DNA of 64,000 nucleotides, taken from assembly GCA_009829735.1 (NCBI GenBank), contig CM020618.1:25641122-25705121 (forward strand), read 5' to 3'. This document shows, in pieces, positions 29,901 to 40,237 of the stretch. Source of the stretch: Pyropia yezoensis (Eukaryota; Rhodophyta; Bangiophyceae; Bangiales; Bangiaceae). The position numbers were made by a program, and so were the translations under genes. Position 1 is the first letter of the stretch. Every line of letters starts with the position of its first letter. Under the pieces are notes generated by a model. It saw only the letters and a list, made by a program, of their open reading frames with translations. It had not been told where the DNA came from and did not search any database.

Positions 29901-30874
29901 CAGAGATCACGGCCATGTCGGTCGTGTCAGCCTTCCTAGATCACTGGGTTGCCGCGTATGGCATCCCAGATAGTACACTATCGGACAATGGACCGCAATT
30001 TGCGTCTGTACTGTTTCAGGGAGTGCTGGATATGTTGGGGGTTAAGGCAAACTATGCCACCCCCTACCACCCACAAACTAATGGGCAGGTGGAGCGCTTC
30101 AACAAAACTATTGTTAGGCAGCTGCGCCACTATGTGAGTGGGCACGTGAAGACGTGGGACCAATACATTTCTATTCTTACTACCGCCTACAATTCGCAGG
30201 TTCACTCATCTACCGGGGAAGTACCCCTCGCTTTTGTGACCCCCCGTCGTGTGCGGTCTATTGCCGTGCGGCGGTCGCTCCCAACTAGGGAGGATAGTGG
30301 CAGTACGCCTACTCCTACTGAGAGTAAGGCGGAGTTCGCTGCTAGGCTTGAAAAACCTCATTCCTAAAGTCAGGGCTGAGATGGACAAAGCACAAAAGCG
30401 CTACAAGCGTACCTTTGACAAAAAGGTGCGCAGTGCTAAGCATGTCCCCGAACAGAGTGACTGGGTGCTGGTACACTCACACACCCCAACTGGGGTAAGT
30501 TGGTATTTCAGACGAAGGGGCCGTACCAGGTCCTTCGTACTGATGGGCGGCGCTTCACCATCGAAAGTGACGATGGGGTCCGCACAGTGAACGGACAAGA
30601 CGTGGTCAAAGTTGCCACCACCGCCTGCCAGGCGACCCAGCTTGGGCGCGTGCTTTGGGAGCGTGGCGCCTCCCCTCACTGGCCTGCGGCCAAAGAGGGC
30701 CCGCAGGAGTAGTACGTGTTCGATAAGTTCATCGACCACGGATGGGATGAGGACACTAACTGCCTCATGGTGAGGGTGCGTTGTTTTGGCTACAAAGCCA
30801 AGGATGATACGTGGGAGTATGTGGAGGATCTCCCGCTGAGAAGGTCCAGGCGTACTGCGCCCGGAATGAGATAG
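26912..30874 (+). CDS. pol: Pol: protease, RT, RNase H, integrase, chromodomain-like tail (element 3)
   Basis: Pol starts at the ATG that overlaps the gag stop (ATGA, 26912-26915), so termination-reinitiation or a frameshift could link the two, as gypsy elements are known to do. Domains in order: protease (VLDTGSGASLIRKSLL, near residue 79); RT (PRFCIDYRKLNESTVKDSYP, active-site YLDD near residue 523); RNase H (YILDVDASYDQLGC, near residue 671, and TELEGLAVVWAV); integrase zinc domain (EHNAPTGGHLGS ... ACKSCAQNR, residues 895-936); DDE triad AMDILGPLP (about 962), LSDNGPQFAS (about 1023) and NGQVERFNKTI (about 1056). Chromodomain-like homology continues to 30874, with FGYKAKDDTWEYVEDLPL. The enzyme set is complete in outline; the gene is counted as not quite whole. 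Confidence 0.93.
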
Positions 30875-31140
30875 ACCCAAACAGCCCTCCCTCAACGTGA
30901 GGGAAGGCCGAGCAACAGTGCCAAGAGAGTGCTTCAAGTCGAAGTGGTACGCAGAGTGGCTTTTGACTACAGCCCTAACCCACATACTCTCACAACAAAG
31001 GCAGCTGCCAACTAGGCACGCATGCTAGACTCCCAAACACCATGGCCCTCGCCCTCACGTGGAGGCGAGCGGCGAGACCCACGCCGATAACGTTCCCTAC
31101 CCTTCGGCGGGGGCGGCCGCTCCAAGTCGGAACCGTCCGC
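30875..31140. other. Flank between element 3 and gap
   Basis: 266 bases with no gene, no match to the 5' LTR of element 3 and no satellite monomer. Confidence 0.6.
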
Positions 31141-31640
31141 NNNNNNNNNNNNNNNNNNNNNNNNNNNNNNNNNNNNNNNNNNNNNNNNNNNNNNNNNNNN
31201 NNNNNNNNNNNNNNNNNNNNNNNNNNNNNNNNNNNNNNNNNNNNNNNNNNNNNNNNNNNNNNNNNNNNNNNNNNNNNNNNNNNNNNNNNNNNNNNNNNNN
31301 NNNNNNNNNNNNNNNNNNNNNNNNNNNNNNNNNNNNNNNNNNNNNNNNNNNNNNNNNNNNNNNNNNNNNNNNNNNNNNNNNNNNNNNNNNNNNNNNNNNN
31401 NNNNNNNNNNNNNNNNNNNNNNNNNNNNNNNNNNNNNNNNNNNNNNNNNNNNNNNNNNNNNNNNNNNNNNNNNNNNNNNNNNNNNNNNNNNNNNNNNNNN
31501 NNNNNNNNNNNNNNNNNNNNNNNNNNNNNNNNNNNNNNNNNNNNNNNNNNNNNNNNNNNNNNNNNNNNNNNNNNNNNNNNNNNNNNNNNNNNNNNNNNNN
31601 NNNNNNNNNNNNNNNNNNNNNNNNNNNNNNNNNNNNNNNN
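31141..31640. other. Assembly gap (500 N)
   Basis: Exactly 500 N, a conventional gap of unknown true size. It hides the transition from the element 3 flank to the satellite array and possibly a 3' LTR. Confidence 0.95.
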
Positions 31641-34600
31641 AAAAAGATCCAGAAGAACTTGCGAAACGTGCGTAGCGCGTAGAACACTGGTGAATATGCA
31701 AGACAGTGCAGATAGCTGCAAGCCAACGCAACGCAGTTGCAGGGAAATGCAAGCCAATGTAGCGCATGACATGGAACTGTGCATGTATGGCACCCCCATG
31801 TGTATCGACTTCCTACCGCCACCACCACGGCAACTGCCACCCTCCACACGCCCTCTCGTACCACCGCGCGAGCAGCCCCCCGCGCACACACCCACGTACA
31901 TCACCAGAGCAGCTCCGTCCAGCCGATCCACCCACATGCACCACCCATGGCATCCTCCGTACATACCTGAGTGATGGACAAGAAGAGTAAGCGGAAAAGG
32001 AAGAGCGTGGGTGCGGGGAAGCAGGAGAGGCGATGGAGGGAAGCCGGGGGGTGCGGGGGGTGGAAAGGGAAGGGAGGACGCCAGCTCGACAAGAAAAAGA
32101 TCCAGAAGAACTTGCGAAACGTGCGTAGCGCGTAGAACACTGGTGAATATGCAAGACAGTGCAGATAGCTGCAAGCCAACGCAACGCAGTTGCAGGGAAA
32201 TGCAAGCCAATGTAGCGCATGACATGGAACTGTGCATGTATGGCACCCCCATGTGTATCGACTTCCTACCGCCACCACCACGGCAACTGCCACCCTCCCA
32301 CACGCCCTCTCGTACCACCGCGCGAGCAGCCCCCGCGCACACACCCACGTACATCACCAGAGCAGCTCGGTCCAGCCGATCCACCCACATGCACCACCCA
32401 TGGCATCCTCCGTACATACCTGAGTGATGGACAAGAAGAGTAAGCGGAAAAGGAAGAGCGTGGGTGCGGGGAAGCAGGAGAGGCGATGGAGGGAAGCCGG
32501 GGGGGTGCGGGGGGTGGAAAGGGAAGGGAGGACGCCAGCTCGACAAGAAAAAGATCCAGAAGAACTTGCGAAACGTGCGTAGCGCGTAGAACACTGGTGA
32601 ATATGCAAGACAGTGCAGATAGCTGCAAGCCAACGCAACGCAGTTGCAGGGAAATGCAAGCCAATGTAGCGCATGACATGGAACTGTGCATGTATGGCAC
32701 CCCCATGTGTATCGACTACCTACCGCCACCACCACGGCAACTGCCACCCTCCACACGCCTCTCGTACCACCGCGCGAGCAGCCCCCCGCGCACACCCCCA
32801 CGTACATCACCAGAGCAGCTCGGTCCAGCCGATCCACCCACATGCACCACCCATGGCATCCTCCGTACATACCTGAGTGATGGACAAGAAGAGTAAGCGG
32901 AAAAGGAAGAGCGTGGGTGCGGGGAAGCAGGAGAGGCGATGGAGGGAAGCCGGGGGGGTGCGGGGGGTGGAAAGGGAAGGGAGGACGCCAGCTCGACAAG
33001 AAAAAGATCCAGAAGAACTTGCGAAACGTGCGTAGCGCGTAGAACACTGGTGAATATGCAAGACAGTGCAGATAGCTGCAAGCCAACGCAACGCAGTTGC
33101 AGGGAAATGCAAGCCAATGTAGCGCATGACATGGAACTGTGCATGTATGGCACCCCCATGTGTATCGACTTCCTACCGCCACCACCACGGCAACTGCCAC
33201 CCTCCCACACGCCCTCTCGTACCACCGCGCGAGCAGCCCCCCGCGCACACACCCACGTACATCACCAGAGCAGCTCGGTCCAGCCGATCCACCCACATGC
33301 ACCACCCATGGCATCCTCCGTACATACCTGAGTGATGGACAAGAAGAGTAAGCGGAAAAGGAAGAGCGTGGGTGCGGGGAAGCAGGAGAGGCGATGGAGG
33401 GAAGCCGGGGGGGTGCGGGGGGTGGAAAGGGAAGGGAGGACGCCAGCTCGACAAAAAAAAGATCCAGAAGAACTTGCGAAACGTGCGTAGCGCGTAGAAC
33501 ACTGGTGAATATGCAAGACAGTGCAGATAGCTGCAAGCCAACGCAACGCAGTTGCAGGGAAATGCAAGCCAATGTAGCGCATGACATGGAACTGTGCATG
33601 TATGGCACCCCCATGTGTATCGACTTCCTACCGCCACCACCACGGCAACTGCCACCCTCCCACACGCCCTCTCGTACCACCGCGCGAGCAGCCCCCCGCG
33701 CACACACCCACGTACATCACCAGAGCAGCTCCGTCCAGCCGATCCACCCACATGCACCACCCATGGCATCCTCCGTACATACCTGAGTGATGGACAAGAA
33801 GAGATAGCGGAAAAGGAAGAGCGTGGGTGCGGGGAAGCAGGAGAGGCGATGGAGGGAAGCCGGGGGGGTGCGGGGGGTGGAAAGGGAAGGGAGGACGCCA
33901 GCTCGACAAGAAAAAGATCCAGAAGAACTTGCGAAACGTGCGTAGCGCGTAGAACACTGGTGAATATGCAAGACAGTGCAGATAGCTGCAAGCCAACGCA
34001 ACGCAGTTGCAGGGAAATGCAAGCCAATGTAGCGCATGACATGGAACTGTGCATGTATGGCACCCCCATGTGTATCGACTTCCTACCGCCACCACCACGG
34101 CAACTGCCACCCTCCCACACGCCCTCTCGTACCACCGCGCGAGCAGCCCCCCGCGCACACACCCACGTACACCACCAGAGCAGCTCCATCCAGCCGATCC
34201 ACCCACATGCACCACCCATGGCATCCTCCGTACATACCTGAGTGATGGACAAGAAGAGTAAGCGGAAAAGGAAGAGCGTGGGTGCGGGGAAGCAGGAGAG
34301 GCGATGGAGGGAAGCCGGGGGGGTGCGGGGGGTGGAAAGGGAAGGGAGGACGCCAGCTCGACAAGAAAAAGATCCAGAAGAACTTGCGAAACGTGCGTAG
34401 CGCGTAGAACACTGGTGAATATGCAAGACAGTGCAGATAGCTGCAAGCCAACGCAACGCAGTTGCAGGGAAATGCAAGCCAATGTAGCGCATGACATGGA
34501 ACTGTGCATGTATGGCACCCCCATGTGTATCGACTTCCTACCGCCACCACCACGGCAACTGCCACCCTCCCACACGCCCTCTCGTACCACCGCGCGAGCA

Positions 34601-37600
34601 GCCCCCCGCGCACACACCCACGTACACCACCAGAGCAGCTCCATCCAGCCGATCCACCCACATGCACCACCCATGGCATCCTCCGTACATACCTGAGTGA
34701 TGGACAAGAAGAGTAAGCGGAAAAGGAAGAGCGTGGGTGCGGGGAAGCAGGAGAGGCGATGGAGGGAAGCCGGGGGGGTGCGGGGGGTGGAAAGGGAAGG
34801 GAGGACGCCAGCTCGACAAGAAAAAGATCCAGAAGAACTTGCGAAACGTGCGTAGCGCGTAGAACACTGGTGAATATGCAAGACAGTGCAGATAGCTGCA
34901 AGCCAACGCAACGCAGTTGCAGGGAAATGCAAGCCAATGTAGCGCATGACATGGAACTGTGCATGTATGGCACCCCCATGTGTATCGACTTCCTACCGCC
35001 ACCACCACGGCAACTGCCACCCTCCCACACGCCCTTTCGTACCACCGCGCGAGCAGCCCCCCGCGCACACACCCACGTACATCACCAGAGCAGCTCGGTC
35101 CAGCCGATCCACCCACATGCACCACCCATGGCATCCTCCGTACATACCTGAGTGATGGACAAGAAGAGTAAGCGGAAAAGGAAGAGCGTGGGTGCGGGGA
35201 AGCAGGAGAGGCGATGGAGGGAAGCCGGGGGGGTGCGGGGGGTGGAAAGGGAAGGGAGGACGCCAGCTCGACAAGAAAAAGATCCAGAAGAACTTGCGAA
35301 ACGTGCGTAGCGCGTAGAACACTGGTGAATATGCAAGACAGTGCAGATAGCTGCAAGCCAACGCAACGCAGTTGCAGGGAAATGCAAGCCAATGTAGCGC
35401 ATGACATGGAACTGTGCATGTATGGCACCCCCATGTGTATCGACTTCCTACCGCCACCACCACGGCAACTGCCACCCTCCCACACGCCCTCTCGTACCAC
35501 CGCGCAAGCAGCCCCCCGCGCACACACCCACGTACATCACCAGAGCAGCTCCGTCCAGCCGATCCACCCACATGCACCACCCATGGCATCCTCCGTACAT
35601 ACCTGAGTGATGGACAAGAAGAGATAGCGGAAAAGGAAGAGCGTGGGTGCGGGGAAGCAGGAGAGGCGATGGAGGGAAGCCGGGGGGGTGCGGGGGGTGG
35701 AAAGGGAAGGGAGGACGCCAGCTCGACAAGAAAAAGATCCAGAAGAACTTGCGAAACGTGCGTAGCGCGTAGAACACTGGTGAATATGCAAGACAGTGCA
35801 GATAGCTGCAAGCCAACGCAACGCAGTTGCAGGGAAATGCAAGCCAATGTAGCGCATGACATGGAACTGTGCATGTATGGCACCCCCATGTGTATCGACT
35901 TCCTACCGCCACCACCACGGCAACTGCCACCCTCCCACACGCCCTCTCGTACCACCGCGCGAGCAGCCCCCCGCGCACACACCCACGTACATCACCAGAG
36001 CAGCTCCATCCAGCCGATCCACCCACATGCACCACCCATGGCATCCTCCGTACATACCTGAGTGATGGACAAGAAGAGTAAGCGGAAAAGGAAGAGCGTG
36101 GGTGCGGGGAAGCAGGAGAGGCGATGGAGGGAAGCCGGGGGGGTGCGGGGGGTGGAAAGGGAAGGGAGGACGCCAGCTCGACAAGAAAAAGATCCAGAAG
36201 AACTTGCGAAACGTGCGTAGCGCGTAGAACACTGGTGAATATGCAAGACAGTGCAGATAGCTGCAAGCCAACGCAACGCAGTTGCAGGGAAATGCAAGCC
36301 AATGTAGCGCATGACATGGAACTGTGCATGTATGGCACCCCCATGTGTATCGACTTCCTACCGCCACCACCACGGCAACTGCCACCCTCGCACACGCCCT
36401 CTCGTACCACCGCGCGAGCAGCCCCCCGCGCACACACCCACGTACATCACCAGAGCAGCTCCATCCAGCCGATCCACCCACATACACCACCCATGGCATC
36501 CTCCGTACATACCTGAGTGATGGACAAGAAGAGTAAGCGGAAAAGGAAGAGCGTGGGTGCGGGGAAGCAGGAGAGGCGATGGAGGGAAGCCGGGGGGGTG
36601 CGGGGGATGGAAAGGGAAGGGAGGACGCCAGCTCGACAAGAAAAAGATCCAGAAGAACTTGCGAAACGTGCGTAGCGCGTAGAACACTGGTGAATATGCA
36701 AGACAGTGCAGATAGCTGCAAGCCAACGCAACGCAGTTGCAGGGAAATGCAAGCCAATGTAGCGCATGACATGGAACTGTGCATGTATGGCACCCCCATG
36801 TGTATCGACTTCCTACCGCCACCACCACGGCAACTGCCACCCTCCCACACGCCCTCTCGTACCACCGCGCGAGCAGCCCCCCGCGCACACACCCACGTAC
36901 ATCACCAGAGCAGCTCGGTCCAGCCGATCCACCCACATGCACCACCCATGGCATCCTCCGTACATACCTGAGTGATGGACAAGAAGAGTAAGCGGAAAAG
37001 GAAGAGCGTGGGTGCGGGGAAGCAGGAGAGGCGATGGAGGGAAGCCGGGGGGGTGCGGGGGGTGGAAAGGGAAGGGAGGACGCCAGCTCGACAAGAAAAA
37101 GATCCAGAAGAACTTGCGAAACGTGCGTAGCGCGTAGAACACTGGTGAATATGCAAGACAGTGCAGATAGCTGCAAGCCAACGCAACGCAGTTGCAGGGA
37201 AATGCAAGCCAATGTAGCGCATGACATGGAACTGTGCATGTATGGCACCCCCATGTGTATCGACTTCCTACCGCCACCACCACGGCAACTGCCACCCTCC
37301 CACACGCCCTCTCGTACCACCGCGCGAGCAGCCCCCCGCGCACACACCCACGTACATCACCAGAGCAGCTCCATCCAGCCGATCCACCCACATGCACCAC
37401 CCATGGCATCCTCCGTACATACCTGAGTGATGGACAAGAAGAGTAAGCGGAAAAGGAAGAGCGTGGGTGCGGGGAAGCAGGAGAGGCGATGGAGGGAAGC
37501 CGGGGGGGTGCGGGGGGTGGAAAGGGAAGGGAGGACGCCAGCTCGACAAGAAAAAGATCCAGAAGAACTTGCGAAACGTGCGTAGCGCGTAGAACACTGG

Positions 37601-40237
37601 TGAATATGCAAGACAGTGCAGATAGCTGCAAGCCAACGCAACGCAGTTGCAGGGAAATGCAAGCCAATGTAGCGCATGACATGGAACTGTGCATGTATGG
37701 CACCCCCATGTGTATCGACTTCCTACCGCCACCACCACGGCAACTGCCACCCTCCCACACGCCCTTTCGTACCACCGCGCGAGCAGCCCCCCGCGCACAC
37801 ACCCACGTACATCACCAGAGCAGCTCGGTCCAGCCGATCCACCCACATGCACCACCCATGGCATCCTCCGTACATACCTGAGTGATGGACAAGAAGAGTA
37901 AGCGGAAAAGGAAGAGCGTGGGTGCGGGGAAGCAGGAGAGGCGATGGAGGGAAGCCGGGGGGGTGCGGGGGGTGGAAAGGGAAGGGAGGACGCCAGCTCG
38001 ACAAGAAAAAGATCCAGAAGAACTTGCGAAACGTGCGTAGCGCGTAGAACACTGGTGAATATGCAAGACAGTGCAGATAGCTGCAAGCCAACGCAACGCA
38101 GTTGCAGGGAAATGCAAGCCAATGTAGCGCATGACATGGAACTGTGCATGTATGGCACCCCCATGTGTATCGACTTCCTACCGCCACCACCACGGCAACT
38201 GCCACCCTCCCACACGCCCTCTCGTACCACCGCGCGAGCAGCCCCCCGCGCACACACCCACGTACATCACCAGAGCAGCTCCATCCAGCCGATCCACCCA
38301 CATACACCACCCATGGCATCCTCCGTACATACCTGAGTGATGGACAAGAAGAGTAAGCGGAAAAGGAAGAGCGTGGGTGCGGGGAAGCAGGAGAGGCGAT
38401 GGAGGGAAGCCGGGGGGGTGCGGGGGATGGAAAGGGAAGGGAGGACGCCAGCTCGACAAGAAAAAGATCCAGAAGAACTTGCGAAACGTGCGTAGCGCGT
38501 AGAACACTGGTGAATATGCAAGACAGTGCAGATAGCTGCAAGCCAACGCAACGCAGTTGCAGGGAAATGCAAGCCAATGTAGCGCATGACATGGAACTGT
38601 GCATGTATGGCACCCCCATGTGTATCGACTTCCTACCGCCACCACCACGGCAACTGCCACCCTCCCACACGCCCTCTCGTACCACCGCGCGAGCAGCCCC
38701 CAGCGCACACACCCACGTACATCACCAGAGCGGCTCCATCCAGCCGATCCACCCACATGCACCACCCATGGCATCCTCCGTACATACCTGAGTGATGGAC
38801 AAGAAGAGTAAGCGGAAAAGGAAGAGCGTGGGTGCGGGGAAGCAGGAGAGGCGATGGAGGGAAGCCGGGGGGGTGCGGGGGGTGGAAAGGGAAGGGAGGA
38901 CGCCAGCTCGACAAGAAAAAGATCCAGAAGAACTTGCGAAACGTGCGTAGCGCGTAGAACACTGGTGAATATGCAAGACAGTGCAGATAGCTGCAAGCCA
39001 ACGCAACGCAGTTGCAGGGAAATGCAAGCCAATGTAGCGCATGACATGGAACTGTGCATGTATGGCACCCCCATGTGTATCGACTTCCTACCGCCACCAC
39101 CACGGCAACTGCCACCCTCCCACACGCCCTCTCGTACCACCGCGCAAGCAGCCCCCAGCGCACACACCCACGTACATCACCAGAGCGGCTCCATCCAGCC
39201 GATCCACCCACATGCACCACCCATGGTATCCTTCGCACATACCTGAGTGATGGACAAGAAGAGTAAGCGGAAAAGGAAGAGCGTGGGTGCGGGGAAGCAG
39301 GAGAGGCGATGGAGGGAAGCCGGGGGGGTGCGGGGGGTGGAAAGGGAAGGGAGGACGCCAGCTCGACAAGAAAAAGATCCAGAAGAACTTGCGAAACGTG
39401 CGTAGCGCGTAGAACACTGGTGAATATGCAAGACAGTGCAGATAGCTGCAAGCCAACGCAACGCAGTTGCAGGGAAATGCAAGCCAATGTAGCGCATGAC
39501 ATGGAACTGTGCATGTATGGCACCCCCATGTGTATCGACTTCCTACCGCCACCACCACGGCAACTGCCACCCTCCCACACGCCCTCTCGTACCACCGCGC
39601 GAGCAGCCCCCAGCGCACACACCCACGTACATCACCAGAGCGGCTCCATCCAGCCGATCCACCCACATGCACCACCCATGGCATCCTTCGCACATACCTG
39701 AGTGATGGACAAGAAGAGTAAGCGGAAAAGGAAGAGCGTGGGTGCGGGGAAGCAGGAGAGGCGATGGAGGGAAGCCGGGGGGGTGCGGGGGGTGGAAAGG
39801 GAAGGGAGGACGCCAGCTCGACAAGAAAAAGATCCAGAAGAACTTGCGAAACGTGCGTAGCGCGTAGAACACTGGTGAATATGCAAGACAGTGCAGATAG
39901 CTGCAAGCCAACGCAACGCAGTTGCAGGGAAATGCAAGCCAATGTAGCGCATGACATGGAACTGTGCATGTATGGCACCCCCATGTGTATCGACTTCCTA
40001 CCGCCACCACCACGGCAACTGCCACCCTCCCACACGCCCTCTCGTACCACCGCGCGAGCAGCCCCCCGCGCACACACCCACGTACATCACCAGAGCAGCT
40101 CCGTCCAGCCGATCCACCCACATGCACCACCCATGGCATCCTCCGTACATACCTGAGTGATGGACAAGAAGAGTAAGCGGAAAAGGAAGAGCGTGGGTGC
40201 GGGGAAGCAGGAGAGGCGATGGAGGGAAGCCGGGGGG
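31641..40237 (+). repeat. 455-bp satellite array I, about 19 monomers
   Basis: A head-to-tail array with a 455-bp period (units starting ATGACATGG at 32219, 32673, 33126, 33581 ... 39951). Each monomer has a C-rich half (CCACCACCACGGCAACTGCC), then a purine-rich tract with a G-quadruplex motif, then a mixed part with internal repeats of TGCAAGCCAA. Monomers differ by a few single-base variants, for example at the site read CTCGGTCC, CTCCGTCC or CTCCATCC. The array starts after a gap and ends where element 4 begins, 288 bases into a monomer. Long frames run through it on both strands, but only because the repeat is poor in stop codons; I do not regard them as genes. It is a candidate centromeric or heterochromatic satellite. 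Confidence 0.95.
37502..37531 (+). other. G-quadruplex motif of the satellite monomer (representative copy)
   Basis: Four G-runs with short loops: G7, TGC, G6, TGGAAA, G3, AA, G3. This meets the usual G3+N1-7 rule. It lies inside a purine-rich tract of about 90 bases and recurs once per monomer, on the plus strand in arrays I and II and on the minus strand in array III; the first two G-runs vary in length between monomers. Confidence 0.8.

Larger units (their letters stand above)
24381..30874 (+). mobile_element. Ty3/gypsy chromovirus-like element 3
   Basis: The element runs from a 469-bp 5' LTR (24381-24849) and primer-binding site (24855-24868) through gag (24945-26915) and pol (26912 to about 30874, including a chromodomain-like tail). 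No 3' LTR is found before the gap at 31141: nothing in 30875-31140 matches the 5' LTR, so the 3' end is missing from, or hidden in, the gap. It differs clearly in sequence from elements 1 and 4 and belongs to its own lineage. Its coding parts are well preserved, with about two breaks, which suggests a fairly young but incomplete copy. Confidence 0.85.

Noticed and set aside
30990-33707. A very long minus-strand frame (about 900 codons) and dozens of 100-450 codon frames through the satellite
   Set aside because: The 455-bp monomer is poor in stops and not a multiple of three, so frames cycle through all phases with the same peptide fragments. Frames exist on both strands, one crosses an N gap, and none has a domain. 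They are composition effects.
31641-40237. Possible CRISPR array
   Set aside because: The repeat unit is 455 bp with no short repeat/unique spacer pattern, and there are no cas genes. It is a eukaryotic satellite.
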